In this document: positions 24,716 to 32,920 of the stretch, piece by piece
Position numbering within the stretch: position 1 is the first letter of the stretch
Layout of the letters: each line of letters opens with the position of its first letter
Source of the DNA: Promicromonospora sp. AC04
GTDB taxonomy: Bacteria > Actinomycetota > Actinomycetes > Actinomycetales > Cellulomonadaceae
DNA length: 64,000 nt
Direction: 5' to 3'
Assembly: GCF_003058225.1 (NCBI RefSeq)
Contig: NZ_QBUG01000004.1
Coordinates: forward strand, 372,001-436,000
Notes under the pieces: model-generated
Databases searched by the model: none
What the model was told of the DNA's origin: nothing
The model's input: only the letters and a program-made list of their open reading frames with translations
Made by a program: the position numbers and the translations under genes

Positions 24716-25675
24716 GTGACCGCACTTTCGGCCAGACCGGCCGTCCGCACGGCAGCCACCAGCGATTTCACGTGCGCACTCGTCGAAGGGCCGTGGCAAC
24801 ACGAGCTCGTCTCGTCGGGTGGTTCACGCTTCCACGTTGCGGTCGCCGGCCCCGAGACCCGCTCCGCTCCCCTGGTGCTCCTGCTGCACGGCTACCCCCA
24901 GTTCTGGTGGGCCTGGCGTGCGCAGATCCCCGCCCTCGCTGACGCCGGCTACCGCGTCGCCGCGATGGACGTGCGCGGTGCGGGCGGGTCGGACAAGCCG
25001 CCGTCGGGCTACGCGGTGCCTACGCGCGCGGCCGACGTCGCGGGTGTCGTGCGCTCCCTGGGGCGCGAACGCGCGGTGGTCGTGGGGCACGGCACGGGCG
25101 GCACGCTCGCCTGGGCGGTGGCTGCGCTCCACCCCGGCACGACGGCGGCCGTCGCCGCCCTCGCCAGCCCGCACCCGGCCAGGATGCGCCTGAGCGGTCG
25201 AGCCGCGCTCACGACGGCCGCGCTGCGCGAGCTCGCGTACCTGCAGGTCCCGACGCTGCCGGAGCGCGCACTGGCCCAGGGTGACCTCGTGGAGCGCATC
25301 CTCACGCTGGGCGCTGCCGCCCCGCTGCCCGACGACGTGGTGGAGCTCTACAAGAAGGTCATGCGGATCCCGTTCGCCGCGCACTCCGCCGCCGAGGCGC
25401 TGCGCTGGGCCGTGAGGTCGACACCCCGGATGGACGGGCGGCGATTCGGCGTCGCGCTACGCGCTCCGCTCGGCATCCCCGCGCTGCAGGTCCAGGGCGG
25501 CAAGGACGGGATCGTGCGGCCCGAGCGCGCCGATCTCGACGCCATGGCTCTCGCTCCCGACCTGCGCTACGAGCTGATCCCGGGCGCCGGACACTTCCTC
25601 CCGGAGGAAGCCCCGGACGAGGTGAGCCAGATCCTGCTCAGCTGGCTCTCCCGGGTGAGCCCTCCACCGAAGTAG
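24716..25675 (+). CDS. Alpha/beta-hydrolase fold protein lacking the nucleophile
   Basis: The 319-residue protein looks like an epoxide-hydrolase-type alpha/beta hydrolase, with the oxyanion motif HGYPQFWWAWRAQIPALADAGYRV and the C-terminal GAGHFLPEEAP that supplies the catalytic histidine. However, the nucleophile elbow reads G124-H-G126-T-G, placing glycine where Ser or Asp should be. It may therefore be catalytically dead or use another chemistry. The GTG start is 7 nt after TAGGTT, so it is likely leaderless. It converges on nth with only two bases between the stop codons. Confidence 0.85.
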   Translation: MTALSARPAVRTAATSDFTCALVEGPWQHELVSSGGSRFHVAVAGPETRSAPLVLLLHGYPQFWWAWRAQIPALADAGYRVAAMDVRGAGGSDKPPSGYAVPTRAADVAGVVRSLGRERAVVVGHGTGGTLAWAVAALHPGTTAAVAALASPHPARMRLSGRAALTTAALRELAYLQVPTLPERALAQGDLVERILTLGAAAPLPDDVVELYKKVMRIPFAAHSAAEALRWAVRSTPRMDGRRFGVALRAPLGIPALQVQGGKDGIVRPERADLDAMALAPDLRYELIPGAGHFLPEEAPDEVSQILLSWLSRVSPPPK

Positions 25676-25686
25676 AGCTACTTCGG
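25667..25686. terminator. Palindrome containing both convergent stop codons
   Basis: CCGAAGTAGAGCTACTTCGG is a near-perfect palindrome. Its left arm supplies the TAG of the hydrolase gene and its right arm the TAG of nth, so both proteins end in Pro-Lys. It can form an 8-bp hairpin with a four-base loop on both transcripts. Confidence 0.55.
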
Positions 25687-26466
25687 CGCGATGAGGGGCA
25701 GTCCCGCCAGCGCCGAACGCTCCGGCGCCGGGCGCACCAGCTTCGCCGCCTTGTCGGGGTCCGTCTCGCCCGCCCCGTACGACGGGCACAGGTGCGAGAT
25801 GCTGCACGCCCCGCACGCCGGGGTACGCGCGAGGCACACCCGCCGCCCGTGCCACACGAGGTGGTGGCTGAGCATGGTCCACTCCTTCTTCGGAAAGAGC
25901 TCGCCCACCTCGGCCTCGACCTTCACCGGGTCCTCGTCGGTGGTGAGGCCCAGCCGGCGCGCCAGCCGCCCGAAGTGGGTGTCCACAGTGATTCCCGGGA
26001 CACCGAACGCGTTGCCGAGCACCACGTTCGCCGTCTTGCGCCCGACGCCGGGCAGGGTGACCAGGTCCTTCAGCAGCCCCGGGACCTCGCCGTCGTACCG
26101 GTCGACCAGCGCCTTGCCCAGGCCGATCACGGCCCGCGCCTTGGCGCGGAAGAAGCCGAGCGGCCGCAGGATCTCCTCGAGCTCCTCCGGGTCCGCCTCC
26201 GCGTACGCCTGGGCGTCCGGGTACATCACGAACAGCTCCGGCGTGGTCTGGTTGACGCGGACGTCGGTGGTCTGCGCGCTGAGCACCGTCGCGATCAGCA
26301 GCTCCAGCGGCGTCGTGAAGTCCAGCTCGGCCCGGGCGTCCGGATAGGTCACCGCCAGCTCGCGGTTGATCCGCCGCGCCCGGCGCACGAGCGCCAGCCG
26401 GCTCTCCGGCGCGCTCTTGGAGACATTCTCTGATTGACGCTCGGGCTCGCGCTCACTGACGGTCAC
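25678..26466 (-). CDS. nth: Endonuclease III
   Basis: The 262-residue protein has the helix-hairpin-helix [12 protein letters not shown] with the catalytic lysine, the catalytic aspartate in [14 protein letters not shown], and the C-terminal 4Fe-4S cysteines in C-x6-C-x2-C-x5-C spacing ([17 protein letters not shown]). It removes oxidised pyrimidines and nicks abasic sites. A roughly 30-residue N-terminal extension and a 25-residue C-terminal tail make it longer than E. coli Nth. The GTG start is 6 nt after TAGTGT, a probable leaderless promoter. Confidence 0.95.
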   Translation of the reverse strand: MTVSEREPERQSENVSKSAPESRLALVRRARRINRELAVTYPDARAELDFTTPLELLIATVLSAQTTDVRVNQTTPELFVMYPDAQAYAEADPEELEEILRPLGFFRAKARAVIGLGKALVDRYDGEVPGLLKDLVTLPGVGRKTANVVLGNAFGVPGITVDTHFGRLARRLGLTTDEDPVKVEAEVGELFPKKEWTMLSHHLVWHGRRVCLARTPACGACSISHLCPSYGAGETDPDKAAKLVRPAPERSALAGLPLIAPK

Positions 26467-26581
26467 GTCGCCACACTAGCCATCCCCACTGACATTCAGC
26501 CGTTGGGCCGGAAACCACTGTCAGACCCGGTCGATATGTTGACGGCCTTGCACCTGCCCGCCTCATACCCACGGAGTCCTC

Positions 26582-27142
26582 GTGAGCAGCAGCACCTACT
26601 CCCCCATACCAGAGCTCAACCGCCTCAAGGAGTTCGAGGAGAACGTCTACCCCGAGGCCTTCTCCGACGGTTTCGAGCTGTTCGAGTACGGCGACGTCTC
26701 CTCCCTCGGCTCCGACGCACCTACCGAGATGCGCGACGGGCTCATCCCGTTCGCCCAGGCCAACCACTCCGGCTCCTTCTATGCACTGTGGAGGCGCGAA
26801 GACCGGGCAGACCTCGCCACAGTGCCGGTGATCTTCTGCGGCGACGAGGGCGACCTGTACATCGCCGCAGGCAACATGCGTGAGTTCTTCCGGCTGCTCG
26901 CCGTCGACGACGCTGATGACGCGGACGACGTCCCCGCCCGGGACGCCTACATCAGCTGGCTCGAGCGCACCTTCGGGCTGACGCCGGTCGAGGATCCTGC
27001 TGCCCTCTACGACGCGGTACTGCTGGAGCACGGCCGCGCCTTCTGCGACTGGTGGCTTACCTTCGACGACGAGGACTCGATCATCGAGGACCTGCTGGAC
27101 GAGCTCACGGACCTGGAGGACGCTCAGGGGGCACGCGGCTGA
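26582..27142 (+). CDS. SMI1/KNR4 (SUKH)-like hypothetical protein
   Basis: The 186-residue acidic protein has the look of the SMI1/KNR4 (SUKH) superfamily: an early ELNRLKEFEE helix, FELFEYGDV, IPFAQANHSGSFYALW and IFCGDEGDLYIAAGNMREFFRLL. It ends in a very acidic tail (DDEDSIIEDLLDELTDLED). SUKH proteins are often immunity proteins to contact-dependent toxins, but no toxin is encoded nearby. The GTG start has GGAG 6 nt upstream. Family assignment is by eye. Confidence 0.55.
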   Translation: MSSSTYSPIPELNRLKEFEENVYPEAFSDGFELFEYGDVSSLGSDAPTEMRDGLIPFAQANHSGSFYALWRREDRADLATVPVIFCGDEGDLYIAAGNMREFFRLLAVDDADDADDVPARDAYISWLERTFGLTPVEDPAALYDAVLLEHGRAFCDWWLTFDDEDSIIEDLLDELTDLEDAQGARG

Positions 27143-27335
27143 GCGGGAGATCCGCTCCCCCGGCGTCGGTCTTCCGCCTTCGGGTTGAGCTCGTGTACCT
27201 AGGACGCGGAGTATGAGAAGGTCGAGGGCGCACATGCCGTCCACGAGCCGTGCGGGCACACCCGATGCCCCACCCCACGGTCCGGGCAGCACCCCGGACC
27301 ACACGACGGTCCACGTGAATCGAGGAAGAGTCACC

Positions 27336-28901
27336 ATGCCGTACACGCACCACCTCCGCGTCTACCCGTCCGCCGAGCCGCTGAAGCGCACCGACCAGCT
27401 CGCCTGGAAGCTCGCGGAGCTCGCCACGGACGCCGTCGAGCCCACCGCCGAGGTCACCGACATGGTGATCAACCGCGTGATCGACAACGCCTCCGTCGCG
27501 GCTGCCAGCCTCACGCGCGGGCCTGCCGTCGCCGCCCGGTCGCAGGCTCAGGCGCACCCGTACACGCCCGGCGCCACGGTCTTCGGCCTGGCTCCGGAGG
27601 CGACGAGCAGCCCCGAGTGGGCAGCGTGGGCCAACGGCGTCGCCGTGCGGGAGCTCGACTTCCACGACACGTTCCTCGCGGCCGAGTACTCCCACCCGGG
27701 CGACAACATCCCGCCGATCCTCGCGGTGGCCCAGCACGCCGGCCGCGCCGGCCGGGACCTGGTGCGGGGCATCGTCACCGGCTACGAGATCCAGGTGGAC
27801 CTGGTCCGCACGATCAGCCTGCACAAGCACAAGATCGACCACGTGGCCCACCTCGGCCCGTCGGCGGCGGCCGGCATCGGCACGCTGCTGGGCCTGGACA
27901 CCGAGACGGTGTTCCAGGCGATCGGCCAGGCCCTGCACACCACCACGGCGACGCGGCAGAGCCGCAAGGGCCAGATCTCGACGTGGAAGGCACACGCCCC
28001 GGCCTTCGCGGGCAAGCTCGCGATCGAGGCCGTGGACCGCGCGATGCGCGGCCAGACCTCCCCCGAGCCGATCTACGAGGGCGAGGACGGCGTGGTCGCC
28101 TGGCTCTTGGACGGGCCCGGCGCCGCCTACGACGTCGTGCTGCCCGAGCCCGGCGAGGCCCGGACCGGCATCCTCGACACGTACACCAAGGAGCACTCCG
28201 CGGAGTACCAGGCGCAGGCGATCATCGACATGGCGCGCGCGCTGGGCAACGAGCGCCCGGAGCTACGGGACCCGGCGAACATCGCCGCGATCGTGCTGCA
28301 CACCAGCCACCACACGCACTACGTGATCGGCTCGGGCGCGAACGACCCGCAGAAGTACGACCCGACGGCGTCGCGCGAGACGCTCGACCACTCGGTCCCC
28401 TACATCTTCACGGTCGCGCTGCAGGACGGCGGCTGGCACCACGTGGACTCCTACGCCCCCGAGCGCGCGCAGCGTCCCGATACCGTGGCGCTGTGGCGCA
28501 AGGTCACCACCGCCGAGGACCCGGAGTGGACCCGCCGCTACCACTCGACCGACCCTGCTGAGAAGGCGTTCGGCGGCCGCGTCGAGATCACTCTCACGGA
28601 CGGCCGGACGGTGACCCGGGAGATCGCCGTCGCCGACGCCCACCCCCTGGGCGCCCGCCCGTTCGCCCGCGCGAACTACGTCGAGAAGTTCCGCACCCTG
28701 GCCGCGGGCGTCCTGCAGGACGCCGAGATCGAGCGCTTCCTCGGCCTCGCCGAGCGTCTGCCCGAGCTCACGCCCGCCGAGGTCCGCGAGCTCACGATCA
28801 TCGCGGCTCCCGGAGTGCTGGAGACCGTCAAGGCCCCGACGGGCCTCTTCGAGCTGGGGCGCACCTCGGTGGCCGAGCCGGTCGAGACCTGGGAGGCCTG
28901 A
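27336..28901 (+). CDS. prpD: 2-methylcitrate dehydratase
   Basis: The 521-residue protein matches PrpD (MmgE/PrpD family) across its length, with [21 protein letters not shown]-type helices and [16 protein letters not shown]. It converts 2-methylcitrate to 2-methylaconitate in propionate breakdown. It is the first gene of prpDBC, its TGA overlapping the prpB ATG. I chose ATG 27336 because GAGGAAGAG precedes it and homology begins there; an earlier in-frame ATG at 27213 would add 41 low-complexity residues. Confidence 0.95.
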   Translation: MPYTHHLRVYPSAEPLKRTDQLAWKLAELATDAVEPTAEVTDMVINRVIDNASVAAASLTRGPAVAARSQAQAHPYTPGATVFGLAPEATSSPEWAAWANGVAVRELDFHDTFLAAEYSHPGDNIPPILAVAQHAGRAGRDLVRGIVTGYEIQVDLVRTISLHKHKIDHVAHLGPSAAAGIGTLLGLDTETVFQAIGQALHTTTATRQSRKGQISTWKAHAPAFAGKLAIEAVDRAMRGQTSPEPIYEGEDGVVAWLLDGPGAAYDVVLPEPGEARTGILDTYTKEHSAEYQAQAIIDMARALGNERPELRDPANIAAIVLHTSHHTHYVIGSGANDPQKYDPTASRETLDHSVPYIFTVALQDGGWHHVDSYAPERAQRPDTVALWRKVTTAEDPEWTRRYHSTDPAEKAFGGRVEITLTDGRTVTREIAVADAHPLGARPFARANYVEKFRTLAAGVLQDAEIERFLGLAERLPELTPAEVRELTIIAAPGVLETVKAPTGLFELGRTSVAEPVETWEA

Positions 28902-29806
28902 TGCTCTACTCCCACCTCACCGCCGCGGCCAAGCGCCGCGCGTTCCGCGAGGCCCTCGCCGGTCCGGACATCCTGCGGCTCCCGGGGGCGTTCAACCCGC
29001 TGAGCGCCAAGCTGATCCAGGACAAGGGATTCGACGGCGTCTACGTCTCCGGCGCCGTGCTCTCCGCGGACCTCGGCCTGCCCGACATCGGCCTGACCAC
29101 CCTCACCGAGGTGGCCGGCCGGGCCGGGCAGATCGCCCGCGTCACCGACCTGCCGGTCCTGGCCGACGCCGACACCGGGTTCGGCGAGCCCATGAACGTG
29201 GCCCGCACGGTCCAGACCATGGAGGACGCCGGCGTGGCCGGCATCCACATCGAGGACCAGGTCAACCCCAAGCGCTGCGGCCACCTGGACGGCAAGGAGG
29301 TCGTCGGGCTCGGCGACGCCGTCCGGCGCATCCGGGCCGCCGTCGACGGCCGCCGCGACCCCGACTTCCTCATCATGGCGCGCACCGACGTGCGCGGCAC
29401 GGAACCGGGCGAGCGCGGCCTACGGCTCGCTGTCGACCGCGCCAAGGCCCTGGCCGGTGCCGGGGCGGACGCGATCTTCCCCGAGGCGATGAAGGACCTC
29501 GCGGAGTTCGAGGCCGTCGCCTCGGCCCTGGACGTCCCCGTGCTCGCCAACATGACGGAGTTCGGCAAGTCCGAGCTCTTCACCGCCAAGCAGCTGCACG
29601 ACGCCGGGGCGCAGCTCGTGATCTACCCCGTCACCCTGCTGCGCATAGCGATGGGTGCCGCGGAACGGGCGCTGGACGAGATCTCGGCGTCGGGCACCCA
29701 GGACGCCCTGGTGCCCCAGATGCAGACCCGCGCACGGCTCTACGAGCTCACCGACTACGCGGCCTACAACCACTTCGACAGAGACGTCTTCACCTACAAG
29801 CCCTGA
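28901..29806 (+). CDS. prpB: 2-methylisocitrate lyase
   Basis: The 301-residue enzyme has the isocitrate-lyase superfamily signature NPKRCGHLDGK with its catalytic cysteine, preceded by DADTGFGEPMNVARTV and followed by RTDVRG. It splits 2-methylisocitrate into pyruvate and succinate, the last step of the methylcitrate cycle. The ATG overlaps the prpD stop (TGATG), and prpC follows after 31 bp. Confidence 0.95.
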   Translation: MLYSHLTAAAKRRAFREALAGPDILRLPGAFNPLSAKLIQDKGFDGVYVSGAVLSADLGLPDIGLTTLTEVAGRAGQIARVTDLPVLADADTGFGEPMNVARTVQTMEDAGVAGIHIEDQVNPKRCGHLDGKEVVGLGDAVRRIRAAVDGRRDPDFLIMARTDVRGTEPGERGLRLAVDRAKALAGAGADAIFPEAMKDLAEFEAVASALDVPVLANMTEFGKSELFTAKQLHDAGAQLVIYPVTLLRIAMGAAERALDEISASGTQDALVPQMQTRARLYELTDYAAYNHFDRDVFTYKP

Positions 29807-29837
29807 CCTCGTAATGCCAGGACACGAAGGAGTGCGC

Positions 29838-30953
29838 ATGACCGAGACCACGGAGATCCGCAAGGGTCTGGCCGGCGTCGTCGCCGACACGTCGGCGATC
29901 TCGAAGGTCAACCCGGAGACCAACTCGCTGCTGTACCGGGGCTATCCGGTGCAGGAGCTGGCCGCCAAGAAGACGTTCGAGGAGGTCGCCTACCTGCTGT
30001 GGCACGGCGACCTGCCGACGCCGGCGCAGCTGTCGGCGCAGACGGCGACCGAGCGCGTGCATCGCGAGCTGCCCGACAACATCCGCGACGCGATCCTCGA
30101 GCTGCCCACCGACTGCCACCCCATGGACGTGTGCCGCACCGCGGTCTCGATCCTTGGCGCACACGACCCGCAGGCGGAGGACTCCTCGGTCGAGGCGGAG
30201 CTCGCAAAGGCGCTGCGGCTGTGGGCGGTCCTGCCCTCGGTCGTCGCGCTGGACCAGCGCCGCCGTCGCGGCCAGGAGCTCGTGCACCCGCGCGAGGACC
30301 TCGGCTACTCCGCGAACTTCCTGTGGATGACGTTCGGCGAGGAGGCGGAGCCCGCCGTCGTGCAGGCCTTCGAGGCCTCGATGGTCCTGTACGCGGAGCA
30401 CTCGTTCAACGCGTCCACGTTCACCGCGCGCGTCATCACCTCGACGCTCGCCGACCTGCACTCGGCAGTCACGGGCGCCATCGGCGCCCTCAAGGGCCCG
30501 CTGCACGGCGGCGCGAACGAGGCAGTGCAGGCCACCTTCGAGGAGATCGGCACGGCCGACAAGGCCCAGGCGTGGCTGGACGACGCGCTGGCGCACAAGA
30601 AGAAGATCATGGGGTTCGGCCACCGGGTCTACAAGCACGGCGACTCCCGCGTGCCGACCATGCGGGCCGTGCTGGGCGACCTCGCCCAGCACTACGGGCA
30701 GACCGAGGTGCTCGACCTGTACGACACCCTCGAGAACGCCATGGGCGCGGCCAAGAACATCAAGCCGAACCTCGACTACCCGGCGGGCCCGGCCTACCAC
30801 CTGATCGGGTTCGACACGAACATCTTCACGCCGCTGTTCGTGGCGTCCCGCATCACGGGCTGGACCGCGCACGTCATGGAACAGCGCGCCGCCAACTCCC
30901 TGATCCGGCCGGTGTGCGAGTACGTGGGGCCGGAGCAGCGCGAGGTTCCCTGA
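29838..30953 (+). CDS. prpC: 2-methylcitrate synthase
   Basis: The 371-residue protein is a type I citrate synthase-fold enzyme with the active-site blocks LKGPLHGGANEAV, IMGFGHRVYK and GFDTNIFTPLFV. Its place behind prpD and prpB identifies it as 2-methylcitrate synthase, joining propionyl-CoA to oxaloacetate. The ATG at 29838 has AAGGAG 7 nt upstream; the open frame extends further upstream without a ribosome site. Confidence 0.93.
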   Translation: MTETTEIRKGLAGVVADTSAISKVNPETNSLLYRGYPVQELAAKKTFEEVAYLLWHGDLPTPAQLSAQTATERVHRELPDNIRDAILELPTDCHPMDVCRTAVSILGAHDPQAEDSSVEAELAKALRLWAVLPSVVALDQRRRRGQELVHPREDLGYSANFLWMTFGEEAEPAVVQAFEASMVLYAEHSFNASTFTARVITSTLADLHSAVTGAIGALKGPLHGGANEAVQATFEEIGTADKAQAWLDDALAHKKKIMGFGHRVYKHGDSRVPTMRAVLGDLAQHYGQTEVLDLYDTLENAMGAAKNIKPNLDYPAGPAYHLIGFDTNIFTPLFVASRITGWTAHVMEQRAANSLIRPVCEYVGPEQREVP

Positions 30954-30962
30954 CAAGTTCCC

Positions 30963-31019
30963 AGGACGCCCGTTCCAAGGTCCCAGGTGACACCCCTAGG
31001 ATTCATGGACGGGCGTCCT
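30963..31019. terminator. Inverted repeat after prpC
   Basis: AGGACGCCCGT at 30963-30973 and its exact complement at 31009-31019 flank a 35-nt loop, beginning 10 bp after the prpC stop. It may end or stabilise the prp message; the loop is long for a classical terminator. Confidence 0.4.
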
Positions 31020-31158
31020 ACTACGCACCGGGCAAGGACTGGCATCCTGCATGAAGCGGACGAAAACGTCGGGCTGCACGCCACGCGGACGCCACGAGAG
31101 ACACCGATGACCCGGCAATCTCGTGACATTGAGGCAGACTGAGAGGTGGAAAAGACTG

Positions 31159-31872
31159 ATGGACGAAAGTCCCCGACACGTGAGGACACCGCTGGTGGAC
31201 GACGAAGTCGTACTCTCTGCCCCCCTCTTCGCGGACATGGAAGGCGAGGAGACACGCGCGCTCTTCGAGTCCATGGTGCCCGTGGAGCTGGTCCGGGGTG
31301 ACGTGCTCTTCCGCGAGGGCGAACCGGGCGACCGGCTCTATGTCATCGCACAGGGCAAGATCAAGCTGGGTCGCCGGTCGAGCGATGGCCGCGAGAACCT
31401 GCTGTCGATCCTGGGTCCGGGCGAGATGTTCGGTGAGCTGTCCCTGTTCGACCCGGGTCCCCGCACGGCGTCGGCCTCGTCCGTGTCGGACTCCGTGGTC
31501 TACGAGCTGCGCCACGACTCGCTCGTGAAGTGGATCGCCGACCACCCCGGCGTCGCCACCCAGCTGCTCGGCGCGCTCGCGCGCCGCCTCCGCCGCACCA
31601 ACGAGACGCTCGCGGACCTCGTGTTCTCCGACGTCCCGGGCCGCGTGGCCAAGGCTCTGCTGGACCTGTCGACCCGCTTCGGCGAGCCCAACGACGACGG
31701 CATCCGCGTGGCGCACGACCTCACGCAGGAGGAGCTGGCACAGCTCGTCGGCGCCTCGCGCGAGACCGTGAACAAGGCCCTGGCCGACTTCGCGACCCGC
31801 GGCTGGGTCCGCCGCGAGGGCCGGGCCGTGGTGCTGCTGGACCTGGACAGGCTGGAGCGCCGGGCTCGCTGA
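31159..31872 (+). CDS. crp: Crp/Fnr family global regulator
   Basis: The 237-residue protein has a cyclic-nucleotide-binding domain (LFREGEPGDRLYVIAQGKIKLGRRSSDGRENLL, GEMFGELSLFDPGPRTASASSVSD, with the RTA/S phosphate-binding segment) and a Crp helix-turn-helix (LTQEELAQLVGASRETVNKALADF). It closely resembles actinobacterial Crp/GlxR, a cAMP-dependent global regulator. ATG 31159 with AGGTGG upstream is preferred to a GTG 12 codons earlier. Confidence 0.9.
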   Translation: MDESPRHVRTPLVDDEVVLSAPLFADMEGEETRALFESMVPVELVRGDVLFREGEPGDRLYVIAQGKIKLGRRSSDGRENLLSILGPGEMFGELSLFDPGPRTASASSVSDSVVYELRHDSLVKWIADHPGVATQLLGALARRLRRTNETLADLVFSDVPGRVAKALLDLSTRFGEPNDDGIRVAHDLTQEELAQLVGASRETVNKALADFATRGWVRREGRAVVLLDLDRLERRAR

Positions 31873-31886
31873 CTGTCGAGACCCGA

Positions 31887-31952
31887 TGATCGGTAGATAG
31901 GTCAGGTGGTCGGTACCCCGGGGTACCGACCACCTGACTTGTCTACCGATCA
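31887..31952. terminator. 66-bp palindrome between convergent genes
   Basis: The inner arms 31901-31919 and 31920-31938 are perfect with no spacer (centre CCCC/GGGG), and outer 11-bp arms 31887-31897 and 31942-31952 are also perfect. The three bases between can pair as A-U plus two G-U in RNA. The hairpin lies between the converging crp and metallophosphoesterase genes and probably serves both transcripts. Confidence 0.75.
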
Positions 31953-31976
31953 CGCGCATGCGGCGGGCCAGCCTGG

Positions 31977-32915
31977 CTAGACCGACCGCGCCGTCAGCGT
32001 CATCAGCGTCGCCTCCGGACGGCACGCGAACCGGACCTGCGCGTAGGGCGAGGTCCCGGCGCCCGCGGAGACGTGCAGCCAGGTCGAGTTCTCGCCGCCC
32101 TCGCGGTCGGGCCGAGGCCCGGGCCAGCCGTGCAGGCCGGACGCGCGACCCCGGTCCAGGTCAGAGTTCGTCACGAGCGCCCCGTAAAACGGCAGGCAGA
32201 GCTGCCCGCCGTGCGTGTGGCCGGCGATGATCGCGTCGACGCCGTCGTCCTTGAGCTGGTTCAGCACCCGCTTGTACGGAGCGTGCACGACGCCGAGGCG
32301 CAGGACCGCGTCCTCCTCACCGGGCACGCGACCCGGCTCGGGCATGACGTCGAGGTCGAGATGCGGGTCGTCCATCCCGACCAGCCCGACCGTGCGGCCA
32401 TCGCGGAGCTCCACGAGGCCCCTGCGGTTGTCGAGGTCCACCCACCCGGCGTCGGTGAACGCCTTGGCGAGCGACTCCGTGGGCAGCGGCACCTTGTCCT
32501 CCCGCTCCACGCGAGCGTCCGGAAGCAGGTACCGGGCCGGGTTCTTGAACGACGGCGCGTGGTAGTCGTTCGAGCCCATGACGAACGCGCCGGGCACGTC
32601 CATCAGCTGACCCAGGACGTCGAGCAACGGGGCGAGCGCCTTAAGGTGCCCGAAGTTGTCCCCCGTGTTGATCACCAGGTCGGGCTCGAGCGCAGCCAGC
32701 GACCGCACCCAAGCCTGCTTGGTGCGCTGGCTCGGGGTGAGGTGCAGGTCGGCGATGTGGAGGATCCGGATCGGCCGCTGTCCCGGTGGCAGCAACGGCA
32801 CGGTCACCCGACGCACGTGGAAGAGCTTGGTCTCCAGGTGCGCGTAGGCGAGCCCGGCGACGGCGAGGCCCCCGGCGATTCCGAGCGCCTTGCCGACATT
32901 ACCCAGGGTGCCCAT
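31977..32915 (-). CDS. Membrane-anchored metallophosphoesterase
   Basis: The 312-residue protein starts with a signal-anchor (about residues 8-26) and contains the calcineurin-like motifs HIADLHL, NTGDNFG, GSNDYHAP (an altered GNHD) and AGHTHGGQLCLP. It resembles YkuE/YaeI-type phosphoesterases, which act at the membrane, possibly on lipid-linked phosphates. It is encoded 5 bp after the penicillin-binding protein gene, a pairing conserved in many actinobacteria. Confidence 0.88.
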   Translation of the reverse strand: MGTLGNVGKALGIAGGLAVAGLAYAHLETKLFHVRRVTVPLLPPGQRPIRILHIADLHLTPSQRTKQAWVRSLAALEPDLVINTGDNFGHLKALAPLLDVLGQLMDVPGAFVMGSNDYHAPSFKNPARYLLPDARVEREDKVPLPTESLAKAFTDAGWVDLDNRRGLVELRDGRTVGLVGMDDPHLDLDVMPEPGRVPGEEDAVLRLGVVHAPYKRVLNQLKDDGVDAIIAGHTHGGQLCLPFYGALVTNSDLDRGRASGLHGWPGPRPDREGGENSTWLHVSAGAGTSPYAQVRFACRPEATLMTLTARSV

Positions 32916-32920
32916 CCGGA

